Assembly (NCBI GenBank): GCA_964020155.1
Contig: OZ026551.1
Span: forward strand, 2,720,018 to 2,784,017
Source of the DNA: Chondrilla cf. caribensis
Lineage: Eukaryota > Porifera > Demospongiae > Chondrillida > Chondrillidae
Reading direction: 5' to 3'
Length of the DNA stretch: 64,000 nt
The position numbers and the translations under genes are program-made. Positions 36,145 to 47,584 of the stretch are shown piece after piece. Below the pieces are notes generated by a model. That model ran no database searches. It was not told the origin of the DNA and saw only the letters and a program-made list of their open reading frames with translations. Within the stretch, counting starts at the first letter, position 1. Every line of letters starts with the position of its first letter.

Positions 36145-37610
36145 TATTTCTTTATAGTTGTAGGACTATTGTTTAACACGTCTATAGCAATATTCAAGCA
36201 ATTCTTTTCACTAATGAATCATTCGTGCAAAGTTTCACCCATCACGGGCTTCTTCAGGCACATATAATACAGAACTCAAATTTTTGGCTACACCTAACAG
36301 TTACCCATTGGCCAGTAAATGACCAATGGGATAACAATTGGATGTAACATTCATATGTCCTTGATCAGAATGTTCCACACTGGACTTAGGGGGTACCCCT
36401 CATCCAGGTTGTAACTCCTGCTCCTCCTGATATGAATGCTCTCTTTGATTCTCCTTTCCTTCACTCTGCCCTCTCTCTCTACAACTACTGAGTCCTCCCA
36501 TTTGATGTGATGGTTGAAAATCTCTGAGTGAACTGCACTGGCATTCATTATCTTTCTCTTTTCCACCACTTGTTTGTCTTCTGTGATCCTCATCTTCAAT
36601 AGTCCCACTGTCTCTCCAATGTAAGCTTCACTGCATTCCCCACATGGTATTCTATACACTACTCCCTTGTCCTTGTTCTTTTGTGGATCCTTTACATGTG
36701 TCAAAATGCTCCTCAGTGTTGCACTTGTGGAAAACTGGGGATTGTCCATACTTCCTACATATCTTACCTATTTTCTCTGAGGTGCCCTTCACATAAATTA
36801 GGAAGCGAGGTGCGTTCTTTCTGGTCTGTCCAGCTTGTCTGTCATCTCCAACCTGTATTTCTTCTTCAACTATTGTGGGCCTCGGCCTCACTGCTCTGTC
36901 AATCAGCCTTCTTGAATAACCATTCCTCAAGAACACTTTCTGGAGGTGTCTAATTTCCTTCTTTATGTGTTCCACATCACAAATCCTCGCTGCTCGACTT
37001 TTCAAGCACCTAACAACACCTAGTTTAGTACTTGGGTGATGGTTGGATGTGAGATGGATGTAACAGTCTGTGTGTGTTTACTTTCTGTAGACGGTTGTTG
37101 TAAGGTAGTTCTCCTTTTTCTTCACTAGCACATCCAGGAATGGTAATTGGCCATTTTCTTCTATTCCATTGTGAGCTTTATGCTCATCCTCAGTGCATTT
37201 AGGTGATCCAGGAATTCCTCCAGCTTCTCCTTTCCCTCTCTCCATACCACAAAAGTGTCATCTACGTATCTTAACTAGGTGGCTGGTTTTGCTCCATGAA
37301 TATGTTGGCGACCACAGGGGACAATGGATTCCCCATTGTTGCACTTTTAGCCTTTTCGTACAACTTCCCATTCCATGCAAAGTAGTACATACGTATGAAT
37401 GTTACATCCACTTGTTATCCCATTGATTATTTATTGGCTAATGGGTAACTGTTAGGTGTAGCCAATGATTTGAGTTCTGTATTGTATGTGCCTGGAGAAG
37501 CCTGAGATGGGTGAAACTTTGCACAAATGATTAATTTGCGAAAAAATTTTTTTTGAATATACATAGCTATAGACATGTTAAACAATAGTCCTACAACTAT
37601 AAAAAATAGA
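36145..37610 (-). mobile_element. Penelope-like retroelement (PLE), truncated, flanked by inverted repeats
   Basis: The minus-strand remnants, in order, are a reverse-transcriptase end with the MGNPLSPVVANIFME motif (~37340), a YVDDTFVVW box (~37265) in another frame, a linker, and a GIY-YIG endonuclease (VYRIPCGECSEAYIGET, ~36640). PLEs typically join reverse transcriptase to GIY-YIG. The coding part is broken by several frameshifts. Flanks 36145-36350 and 37420-37610 are inverted copies of one another, consistent with the terminal repeat arrangement of this class. Nothing upstream of the reverse-transcriptase core is present. Confidence 0.75.
36351..37005 (-). pseudogene. PLE reverse-transcriptase tail and GIY-YIG endonuclease, frameshifted
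   Basis: The frame from 37005 to 36652 gives the connector (RHLQKVFLRNGYSRRLI, then RKNAPRFLIYVKG). The reading then passes to another frame (36749-36351) that starts with ATLRSILTHVKDP and enters GIY-YIG. A single-base indel near 36735 explains the switch. The catalytic GIY-YIG core residues (Y...YIGET...R) are visible. Confidence 0.7.
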
Positions 37611-38366
37611 TAAGCTATGTCAGGATGTTGACACACTGTGAAGGTCACACTTTACATATTCATTACACTATCTTCTACCAAATATGTATAAAATTAAGTA
37701 CACAATCATGGTATCATCACTATAATGTCAAATGTGGAATTCTAGCTAAATAAATACCATCAATTGACAGGAAAATGGAAATGCACGAAAATGCAGTCTT
37801 TGTGGGTAGAGTATCTGTTTGCAGTTCCAGTCGATACAGTCATGTGATATGCAGGTGACCAGAATATGGCATTGCCAATTCATCCGAGGATATTATTGAA
37901 TCGACCAAAGCATTCGAATTGGGCATTTCGGCATTGTTGATTATCCCAAAGATATTATCGAATCGACTGAAGCAATCGAATGGGGCAATTCTGCTAATTT
38001 GATCGCGGCAATTCTCACGCACTACGATAACATCATGGCGTATAATCGGTTGAAATGCTGATACAGTGTAGAAGCAAGAAAATATAAAAAAAACTGACTG
38101 ACCCTCAATAGGACCTGGGTTTTGATTATGTGTATGTATATTTTAGCTATAAGTAACAAGGATGCTAAATGTTGCAACCTGTAACACAAGAATGTTTTTA
38201 TGTACATTTACGTTCATTGGAACACATACTTATAGTCATGCTTTGTCTACATTTCAGGTGTTGTATGTATATGTATGTATGAATTAATTCATAGACATCA
38301 GTAAATGGAATATTCCAATATCATTAACAACAATTTTTGACTGCTGCAGTCCATTCCTTTCCATAG

Positions 38367-38651
38367 TACCTTCAAAGGTTAGTCTTCTTACCCTCACCAA
38401 AGCAGCAAGATCAGGAAGACCTGCTCTTACAGTGACCTGGACTGCACCTTCTAGTGATCATTCCATCACTAAATACGAAGTACAGTACAGAAGAAGTGGT
38501 ACCACTAGTTGGAGTAGAAAGGATGTAACATCAAGATCCACCACCCTGGAGAACCTCTCTGCTGGTACTGGCTATCAAGTTCAAGTGAGAGCTGTATCTG
38601 ATGTTGGAGCTGGTCCATACAGTGATGTGGGGACACAAATTACATCTCGAG
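38367..38651 (+). CDS. Gene B FN3 exon (intact)
   Basis: 285 nt, phase 1-1, TWTAPSSDHSITKYEVQYRR subtype. Its intron downstream is collinear with the introns between the gene D array exons, showing common descent of exon plus intron units. Confidence 0.75.
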
Positions 38652-39827
38652 GTATGAATGTCACAACTGCTTTTGATGTAGTAAGATCTGGGGTGGACAC
38701 ATACGTAAGAGGGTTATTCAAATTCCTATTTTAACCGATTATACACCAATGACAACAATTCGCACCTGTATGGTTGACAGCCAATAAAAATAGGGAGCAG
38801 AAAATCCCATATATCTCCGCAGAGAAAGCTTCTATCGACTCAAAATTGTCGTTGACTATAGCTCCATTACCAAACTACTGCCTAGTAGTTTGATGATATT
38901 CTGGTGAAAATGAATGAATGAATTCGATCGAATTGAAGTGAGGGAGTTATCATCTAACGAAGCACGCCAAACTCCTTTGAAAGTCCAACTACAAATTTCG
39001 GCACTGGTTCTTGTTCATAGACAGACACTTCTCTAGCTGCAGTCACAACTCCGTTTTTTCATTCAGATACATTATTGATTTCATTCAGGGTATAATATGT
39101 TTTAGTATATATAATATAAATTTTGTTATTTCAAACACACAGCGAGACAAATCACACCTGCTCGACGAATTCAATTCGGACATGAGGGGTCAAACGCTAC
39201 GATGACATCATGATGCATAACTGGTTAAAATGTTGATACAGTGTAGAAGCAAGAAATCATTGAAAAAAAAACAAATTTGACCCTCAACCCCTGGATTTAA
39301 TTATGTGTATGTATGTATATTTTAGCTATAAGTAACAAGGATGCCAAATGTGACAATCTTTTCGCAATAAGGTTTGTATGTACATTTACCTTTATTTGAA
39401 CACATACTTTCTTGTTGATATTTCATGCAGGCATAATGTTTGCATGTATAAGTATGTATATTCATAGAAATCAGTAGAATCCAAATTTCCTATTTTAACA
39501 TGCTGATACAGTGTAGAAATAAAATAACATCAAAAAACCTGATTTTGACCCTCAATAGGATTCCAGATTTTGATTATGTGTATGTATATTTTGCTATAAG
39601 TAAAAAGGATGCCAAATATACAACCTGTAACACAAAGACGTTTGTATGTACATTTAACTTCATGTGAACACATATTTCTAGACTTGTTTAGTTAATATTT
39701 CAGGTATAAATGCAGTGAGTATATACATGTACGTACGTATGTATAAAGTCATAGAAATCAGTAAATGGAAAATTCAAATATCATGGACAAGAATTTTTTG
39801 ACCACTGCATTCCATTCTTTCACATAG
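38652..39827 (+). other. Gene B intron built from the FN3-array intron repeat
   Basis: The intron consists of the ~1.1-kb unit also seen at 54596-55480, 56457-57311, 57600-58266 and 61877-62731. It is followed by a partial second copy of its 3' half (~39500-39780). There is no coding content. An apparent 64-codon frame starting near 39011 begins at TTG and recurs only because the DNA is repeated. Confidence 0.65.
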
Positions 39828-40115
39828 TTCCTTCAAAGGTTATCCCTCATCCTGTCCTCACCCGAACAGCAACAGCAGGAAGACCAGCTCTGAGAGTAAC
39901 TTGGACTGCACCAGGAAGTGAACGAAGGATCATCAGGTACCAAGTGCAGTACAGAAGAAGTGGTACCACTAGTTGGAGTACAAAGGATGTGACATCAAGA
40001 TCCACCACCCTGGAGAACCTCCCTGCCGGTACTGGTTATCAGGTTCGAGTGAGAGCTGTTTCTGATGTTGGAACTGGTCCATACAGTGATGTGGGGACAA
40101 GCAGTACATTTGGAG
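39828..40115 (+). CDS. Gene B FN3 exon (intact), GSERRIIRY subtype
   Basis: 288 nt, phase 1-1, with TWTAPGSERRIIRYQVQYRR. The same subtype is the last visible FN3 exon of gene D (63438-63725), and the introns after both are also alike. This links B and D as the closest pair. Confidence 0.75.
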
Positions 40116-40826
40116 GTATGATTGCCCTTACTATGATATTATATCTCCTTTGATGTTTCAAAATGCATTTTATTTCTAACATGTCCTACATACATACCAT
40201 GTTAGAACAACAAGGTATAGATGAACACTGTGCAGAACCTCACTGTTGACATGTTAATGGGATCATCATTTTTCAGGGATTAGAAATGTACATATGTGAT
40301 CAAAGTGGTAATGAAGAATTAATTTGATGAAGATGGTCAAATTCTTTGTTTTCAAGTTATTATTTAATGTTATTGGGTAAATGGGGTAGCTTGGAACACT
40401 GGAGTATCAATGACCTCAGCCATTGTAGCACTGAGCTATTGATACAAGTTCAGGTTGGTTATACATAATACTTAATAGTAAGGTGATGTGAGATTGAAAG
40501 ACACTTCCTCTTAGCTAATTATTAGCATTGTCCAAGGATTTCATTGCAAGTTACTTTGAGTGAGCCTGCATAATTTTTCACAATTGTTTTCATCCAACGA
40601 GAATGCCTGCATTGAATTCATTCTTTTAGAAGTGTCATTAGAAGGAATCGAGAATGCCTACATTGCAACAGTCACTTTGAATTCATTTGTTCAAAAATCT
40701 TTTCACCCATTTACGTATGTGCCATATATGTTATTTGCAGCATTGAAAACAACTAATTTTATTCTTCAAGTAATTTTGGCAGCATAAATGTTATTATTCC
40801 TCATTGTCCTACATTCTTTTCAATAG

Positions 40827-41091
40827 TTCCCCCTCAAGTGACAGGAGTACAATATAGGGATGTACGATATAACAATAATCTGTCCCTGAATATCACCTGG
40901 AACCGTCCATCCAGTGAAGCCAGTATCTTGTACTACGAGGTACAGTATTGGGAGGACCGTAGACTACAACCTACAGCTAAAAGCATATGGTGAACAGATA
41001 ACTCTAAATGGAACTGTCGGAAGAACATACAGAGTAAGAGTGAGAGCAGTGTCTACTGTTGGGAGAGGACCATGGAGTGAATTAGATGGAC
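40827..41091 (+). pseudogene. Gene B FN3 exon with 1-bp insertion
   Basis: The exon is 265 nt against 264 nt for the gene A equivalent (15345-15608). An extra A in the run near 40980 (CTAAAAGCATATGG against TTAAAGCTTATGG) shifts the frame onto a TGA. The remaining codons stay alignable in the next frame. Confidence 0.8.
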
Positions 41092-41151
41092 GTAAGTTCA
41101 TGGATGAAATCAGCTTGCTACCTTCTCTGTTTATGTAATCCTTTCCTCCAG

Positions 41152-41813
41152 CTCCTGAAAAGCCATCCAATATAATCATCACTAACTATACTAGTTCACT
41201 GACTGTGAGATGGGATGAAGAAAGAGAAACAAAGAATGTGATTTATGTACAGAAAAAAGTTTCCATGGAGACCATTACATTTGAAGATGTTACAACACCC
41301 TACAACATCACTGGACTGGAATCAAACACAGAATACACTGTGGTTGTTGAGGCTTACAACTCACTGGGGAGTGCCAATGACAGCAAAATGGGATGTACCT
41401 TACCAGAAGGTTGGAGGGATTATTGCACATGTGTGGATGTGTCTATTGGTGCACATTTCTTCCTATTCCTATACAGTAATCAATTTCCATTGAAGCTAAC
41501 ATATTATTCATTCTTTCATTTATATTATCTACTTTCCTCCATTCAGTTCCCAGGGACTTAGTACTACAAGTAGTATCATCCACCTCCATCAGAGTGACAT
41601 GGACTCCTCCTCCCAATGCTGAACGTCTACCTCTCACCTATCATGTTGGCTACTTCTCAGAGTTTACTGCTGAGAGGTCTACTCTAACCACAGAACTGTC
41701 ACTGGTCCTCACTGGTCTACATCCATTTGATGAGTACACAGTAACTGTTGAGGCAGAGAATAATGGAGGAAGAGGAAGACCAGTTGTGAGGAAGGCTACT
41801 ACTTTGAGTGCTG
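41152..41813 (+). CDS. Gene B FN3 exons equivalent to gene A domains 12 and 13
   Basis: The exons 41152-41409 and 41547-41813 match gene A 15668-15925 and 16094-16360 in length, phase and sequence (YNITGLESNTEYTVVVEAYN; LPLTYHVGYFSEF). Both are open. A decayed trace of the fifteenth FN3 exon start follows at ~42100-42160 without a usable frame. Confidence 0.75.
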
Positions 41814-42180
41814 GTATGTGTTTCTTGCACACAGATAATGCTACAATCTTAGAAGCTTTCCAGTCTATGATGATATTTCAGAATTCCATAATTGTCGTCA
41901 CTCTACCTGTTTTACTTCCTGCATTAAAATGTTTCATTATATCTACAGTAAGATCCAAACTGCTACCATTCCAAGCAGTATACATAGATCTGTAAGCATG
42001 TATACACACTCGTGAAGGGACAATTGTGGCTGGCTGTTGTTCATTGTAAAGTCAGTATCTTAATTGTTGTTATGTTATACAATAATAGCTATTCTTTCCA
42101 TTGTGTCTGTGTAGTTCCTGGTCAAGTGTGAAACTTATCCTACATCATACTGAGTGTATCTCTTTGCTTTGTAATTTCAG

Positions 42181-42642
42181 TCCCTTGCAATCCAGAAATT
42201 AATGTAGCTCCTGCAGCAACTTACAATGCAGTGAACCAAACCCTTGATATCGTACACTATCCTCCAGAGGGAAGTGTGTGTAAATGTGTGTTCAGGAAAA
42301 TGGAAATGAAGAAACCATGTAAGTTGTCTCATGTGTTGAAACTATTGTACAATTTGCCTTGGAGTTTGTGCAGTACCAAAGACTTTATTATATATTCCAA
42401 GGAATATATTATTGGTAAGGTAGCCTTGAAATAATATTCTACCACCATCTGAATCTCATTTTAGTAATAATATAATATTTTACAGTAATGCTTGTATTAT
42501 GTAGTGTTTACACGTGTGTTTGAACTGTATTCTGTTGAATAGTACATGTAATATATAGCAAATGTGTAACAATTAATATGTACATATGTCATGCATACAT
42601 GCCCATAATTATATACATTGTACTATACTGTGCAGCTTGTAA

Positions 42643-42722
<80 letters not shown>

Positions 42723-42936
42723 GTAGGGTGTGAGGGAGGGTGAACTGTACGTGTTAACATTTGTCTTTCCACTCATCATATCCATGTGCACTTCATACAT
42801 GTGTTTTACTCCAGGCCTCCCGAGGGACACCATGAGTGGTGTTCAGTTGAGGAAGAATGAAAAAGGACGACTTGTGATAACCTGTACAACTGGTTCTAGT
42901 TTTTACAAGTTATCAATGCGAGTCAAAAACAAGTAG
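42181..42936 (+). CDS. Gene B terminal exons: Cys-containing tail without transmembrane segment
   Basis: The exons 42181-42318 and 42815-42936 have good splice sites, join in phase 1 and end at TAG. They give 86 residues with several Cys (VPCNPEINVAP, SVCKCVFRK, KKPC, VITCTTG). No homologous exons were seen in gene A. No hydrophobic helix is present, so this product would be secreted if made. The intron between them contains a (TA)n tract. I do not recognise the domain. Confidence 0.55.
42646..42716. repeat. (TA)n microsatellite
   Basis: About 70 bp of pure TA inside the last intron of gene B. Confidence 0.95.
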
Positions 42937-43647
42937 TAACCGCAGCTCTCAAGTGTGTGGTAGAAACAGGATTATAGCACTAGCTGGTATAGGAAACTTA
43001 AAGAAACTTAGTAACTAATATGGAGCTGAATGTATCTACTATTAATGATGTGCACACCAACTTTGGACATTGAATATACTTGCATTGTCAACACACCAAA
43101 AAGAATTAACTCCTCTAGGTGCACATTCACAGTGGTCGTATAATATTAATATTAATCATAATACATCATCTTGTTCATGATATTACTGTAGGAAATTTGA
43201 CTATAATATTTCTCACTGCTAGCATTGATGATCTATAGCCAGAGAATGGTCAGTACAATAATATGAATGCAGACTTTTTGAAAGTAACAATAATCAGCAT
43301 GACAAAAATTATAATAAAGAGCAGCTCAGTTAGTAAGCATGCAGTAATAGATCGCATCATCATAATACACTGTATTATGTATATAGTGAGGATATGCTAG
43401 ATATAACTTAATGTAACGTTACTTAATATTGAGGACATACATTATAATATATCATGACCACGAGTATATATATGCATAATATGTCTTGAACTATCATAGA
43501 GTGCAATAGCTATAGCTAGATAGCTAGAAGTAATTCATGTAATGAGTGTTACCATGCAGATTGTGCTTACAATATAGAAAAAATCATTAAAATTTAACCG
43601 ATTTGATATTGAAAGAGGCAAAAAATTAACAGCATCAATATCTTTCC

Positions 43648-43770
43648 TTTCAACATCCACCTGAGAACCTTGATATTGGTACCAGTTATCATGTTAGAGT
43701 GTATGCACCATCAGATATATTGGTAATGTTCCTGTAGGAGACACCATGCACAGTACAAACAACATAATAC
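43648..43770 (+). pseudogene. Decayed FN3 exon (gene A domain 4 type)
   Basis: The stretch from TCAACATCCACCTGAGAACC to ACAACATAATACAATG resembles gene A 10638-10760 (ENLDIGTSYQVRVNALSD). It has indels, no open frame and no 5' half. Confidence 0.7.
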
Positions 43771-44354
43771 AATGTATCAATACAATCATAATGGTATTCG
43801 GATGTGAATAAATATATTTTCGTAAATATTATTCATCCCATTAATTTATTCACAGCAATTAAATTTTTGCTCACCCATTAATTTCACTTATGCAGTCATT
43901 TAAATTATTTTCTAAGATGATAATCATATAATGTTAATTAATATTTTTTATGTATTCCAGATATGTTACATCTGTTCACTGCTCAATTTGACTAATGCAG
44001 ACACACTATATTTTGTGGATTATTAAAGTGGATATTATTGCTAACAACAAGGGTCAAATAATAGATCCAGGTAAATCTCTCAATATCTGTCTCCATGTAA
44101 ACAGTGTTTATCCCTTAGGAAGTGAAATCAATTAGTCAAATAACTATTTAACTGTTTTAATTCAATTTTATATTATTCCAGTTTCCTAACCAAAAGCGCA
44201 TTATCCATCATGTCAAATGCTTTGCATTAGCCACTAGTGAGCCAACCATAAATATTAATATAGTTAACATGACGTTTCACTGTACACAGATTGCATCAGT
44301 GTACTGCTTATTATTCTTAAAATACTATCTCATATAATATATATCTACGTACAT

Positions 44355-44430
44355 ACAGCCAGTGTAACAGCTGATCCACTTCCACAACATGGTAAATTGT
44401 GAGTAACATGCAGGGTTACAAAGAGCTGAT
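44355..44430 (+). pseudogene. Decayed FN3 exon start (gene A domain 5 type)
   Basis: After a CAG acceptor-like site the sequence resembles the start of gene A exon 11468 (GTTACTCCACTTCCACAACG). It is truncated and frame-broken. Confidence 0.6.
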
Positions 44431-45580
44431 AATTGGAATCTGCTCCATGTTACTTGATCTTGGTATGCACAAATATTATTACTAGTTCAATTGCGTACCT
44501 TCTTATAGTAGTTTGTAACAGTTTATTTCAAATTAAACTAGGGTGTATGTATGTAAATTATTAATGATAATGATTTTCTAAAAGTGCTAATTACTTGCTC
44601 ATTATTATGATTATAGTGTTATTATCAGATAACTATTAGATCTTATGACATCTGGAACATCTACATCCAAGGATGGTTTTAAAAGAAAAAAAATATTGTG
44701 AGATCAAGCTTAGTTGATCCTGATCCAGAAATAGAGATAGTGATTTTCATCTGATGAAAAAACATGTATATATGGCCATTTGAGTTCAGCTTTATGCTCA
44801 AGCTTCCTATTCGAAAACTAATTAACATGTTTTAACTGTACATGATATCATGTACGCAAATAATTTACATAGTGTCAAGCAGTCATTTTTTGAGCATGGC
44901 ACCATTGTCAACTTGCAAAACATCTCTAAATAAGTGTTTCGACTGAATGCTGTGGGAAATTCTATAATATACTCAATGGAAAAGAAGAGATAATGTACAA
45001 ATTGCAATAATTTACACTGTTATTCGATATAACATTGGCGTTACGTACAGCGTCATATAATGCAGTATGCATGTTTGCACTGACATGCTTCTAGATCCAT
45101 GGAAATATAATGTCAAAATACAGTGTACAGTTTACAGACATATAGAGCATAAGAGTAAGGACATTTGCTGAATTGTTAGCATTCACTGCTGTTCTTGTAT
45201 TTTAAAGGAGTAGGTATAGAAGTCCACCATAACACCTATTCACTGCTACTGAATAGGGTTGAAAGCCACCATTGTCAACTTGCAAAACATCTCTGAATAA
45301 GTGTTTGTGTTCAAAAAGCTTTTGAGCAGGTAAAATCACCACCATTTACAATACAGATGACACATACATAAAGGTAAACTTCAATGCAAAGTATGAATGC
45401 TCCATGGCTATAATGATATTAACACCTCCACTCACTGAATAACAAATTACACAATACTAAAACATGTCCATATTTATGTGTTTAACATTATGACAACAGG
45501 AATACTTAGCACATAATGATAATATTACATGGTTACTTATAAATAATATTATTATACCTAACTTAGATCAAGGACAAAGA

Positions 45581-47584
45581 GTTATGTAAGTACGTACATA
45601 TTCTATAAAATTTAATATCCTTGTAATGCATCTATTACTGTGAAATGCCTCAAATATATTCTATATCATCATAAATACTAAGTTGGAACTTAGTATTATA
45701 TATAGATATAATATTATACAATAAGAGTATGAAAATATGATATATTATAACTATGAACCAGTATGAATACGAAAACTAAGTTAGGTACTCAAGCTAAACT
45801 TTCATTGCACACTATTGCAATACATTATTAACTCCTGTACATGGATTTTAGGAACTACATTCTGTATTTTCTTCCAAGCTCAACAATTGCAACATATATT
45901 TAGGTACTAAATACCAGTGTCAATGATCTAGGAATACAACTTCAGTGGTATGTAATGTGTCTATGTTTCATAAAAAATATGATTCACATAGCATTTTACA
46001 TTTACTGTATTTATTCATTATAATACTATAATATTATGCCTCATCAATTAATTAACCAAAGTACCTGCATGATCAATAAATATGATACAACATGTATCAT
46101 TACAACAATCTATGTATACACATGGTCCTTCACACCCATCCCATCATTGCATCCCTTTACACTTTGGAGATCAACTTTTGGGAACCCTTTCCATGAGGTT
46201 TCAGTGTTCGATCATATATAGCCAATCAAGTTGGCATTCAACATTAGAACATTCTAATACAATATCAGGGATACATAATATCATAAAATTAATACAATAG
46301 CATATACAATTATAAACAGTCATAAGCATGAGAGCTATATAGTGCTATATACAAGTCTTGAAGTCTGATGAGTATTATATGGTACCGTTATATTAGTGGT
46401 TTAGTACATGTTATACAATGGGAATTGAAGGTTTAGCAATTTAAACACCTGAGGGTGAAGATGCAAGACATCCGAAGGCATAAGTCATGTGACATAAACC
46501 TGTGGAGTAGTATAGAGTGGCTGTATATGCATGACATCACAACTCGGCCTACTTATAATTTTTGCATGGCAACAATGTATGGCTGTGATACCTGCTTCAG
46601 CTACTGTGTTCTCTCCCTTATTACCAAGAGCAAGAATGATATCTCACAAAGTGTAATTAATCGATGGAAAGATCATTACACCCCTAACAGAAGCAATTTT
46701 TCATCAGACAATTGTGATTTCCTGAATTTCAGTAAGTTCATTGATACCCAACCAGTTACAGTGCTACCAGCATGGACATTGCACTTGTATGGGTGGCCTT
46801 GCAGGAACCTGCACACACATTGCTGCCATACTTACACACACATACACTGGTTCACATAATATTCTGGCACAATCACATAAATGACTCTGCCCAGCACATA
46901 ATGCAGTAAGAAATACATCAAAACAGTATATAGAAAAAAGTGAACAATTAGCCATGAACCATACATGTCATCCAGCAATTACACACCTGTATATGCATTT
47001 GCATTAACAGATCTGGAAGTTAGCTAAGTTAGTAAAGTTTGTGCAGTGTTGTCAACTAATAAGACTAATTAAATAAGAAAATAAAAAAATTAATATAAAA
47101 ACTGGTAAATTGGTTGTCTTCTTTCAGCATGGAATGGACTAATCTGGAAACACCCAACCTCAGGACTCAGGATCATCACTCAACACTGACCTAAATCTGG
47201 AAAGCAACAGGGGTGCTGAATGATTATCCTTTCTGGTGACTAGATTTTGGCCCCAGCTAGGACTGTATATGAGAACACATAAAAATGGGACATGTGTTCT
47301 GCAATATTCACCCTGCAACATATACAATCTCTGAAAATATACATAACATGTTCATGCATGTGATTCTACCATGACCAAATTGAGTACATGTGGCCCAAAA
47401 CATATTGCCAGATTGGCACCACATTTAGCCCCATAGCCCGGGCCCAATCTACACCCTTGAAGTAAGCATATATTGTGCAATATTGCACAGAATTCATGTA
47501 CCAGCAGCTCATACTCACCTCCAACAAAAATGAACACTGCAAATGCAGGTGTTTGGGCCATGGTTAAATCCTTTCTTTTAATAG
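45581..47584. other. Gene-free interval between the two segmental duplicates
   Basis: AT-rich sequence. It contains dispersed repeat copy 2 at 46765-47165. An open frame at 46455-46859 has no recognisable domain and overlaps that repeat. Nothing else is supported. Confidence 0.5.
46765..47165. repeat. Dispersed repeat, copy 2
   Basis: This is the partner of 22065-22465, same orientation, with several indels. The reverse-transcriptase fragment found upstream of copy 1 is absent here. Confidence 0.65.

Larger units (their letters stand above)
35424..38010. mobile_element. Foldback element with ~190-bp inverted repeats, enclosing a Penelope-like element
   Basis: The arm at ~35440-35625 is the imperfect reverse complement of ~37805-38000. 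A shared core is ATCACATGACTGTATCGACT, present in one arm and inverted in the other. Both junctions interrupt the FN3-intron repeat near the word CTCGACGAATTC (left) and CTACGATAACATCATGG (right). No transposase of its own was found. Arms and junctions are clear; the class is unknown. Confidence 0.6.
33239..38366 (+). other. Gene B 5.1-kb intron: nested transposon graveyard
   Basis: The normal ~1.1-kb intron unit (recognisable at 33300-33690 and from ~38010) is split by two insertions. The first is a retroelement segment of about 33690-35400. The second is a foldback element of about 35424-38010 that itself contains a Penelope-like element. The neighbouring intron at 38652-39827 gives the uninterrupted layout. 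Confidence 0.65.
22888..42936 (+). pseudogene. Gene B: degraded Ig/FN3 paralogue invaded by transposons
   Basis: Recognisable exons are 22888-22939 (signal, intact), 28591-28864 (Ig, 29-bp deletion), ~31396-31484 (first FN3, 5' part lost), 32954-33238, 38367-38651, 39828-40115 (FN3, intact), 40827-41091 (FN3 with a 1-bp insertion), 41152-41409, 41547-41813 (FN3, intact), then 42181-42318 and 42815-42936. The Ig deletion shifts the frame onto a TAG before the first Cys codon, so the normal protein cannot be made. The last two exons join in phase and end in TAG, giving a tail without a transmembrane helix. Introns hold a pogo element, two hAT derivatives, LINE fragments and a Penelope-like element. 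Because all exons are phase 1, transcripts that skip the damaged exons would stay open, so residual expression is possible. Confidence 0.75.
43130..45580. repeat. Segmental duplication, copy 1, with decayed FN3 exons
   Basis: This region is collinear with 47585-49890 (shared stretches include GTAATTCATGTAATGAGTG at 43531/48252 and AGAAGTCCACCATAACACC at ~45220/49550). It contains broken FN3 exon remnants, so it derives from an old Ig/FN3 gene copy. No intact open frame is seen. Confidence 0.75.

Noticed and set aside
39011..39205. 64-codon frame that recurs at 54955, 56811, 57955 and 62231 and might suggest a conserved small protein
   Set aside because: It starts at TTG, lies inside the duplicated intron unit, and its conservation equals that of the surrounding non-coding DNA.
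42609..42833. Open frame of repeated Tyr-Ile on the minus strand
   Set aside because: Translation of a (TA)n tract inside the last intron of gene B.
46455..46859. 134-codon open frame on the plus strand
   Set aside because: No recognisable domain, and it ends inside the dispersed repeat shared with 22065-22465.
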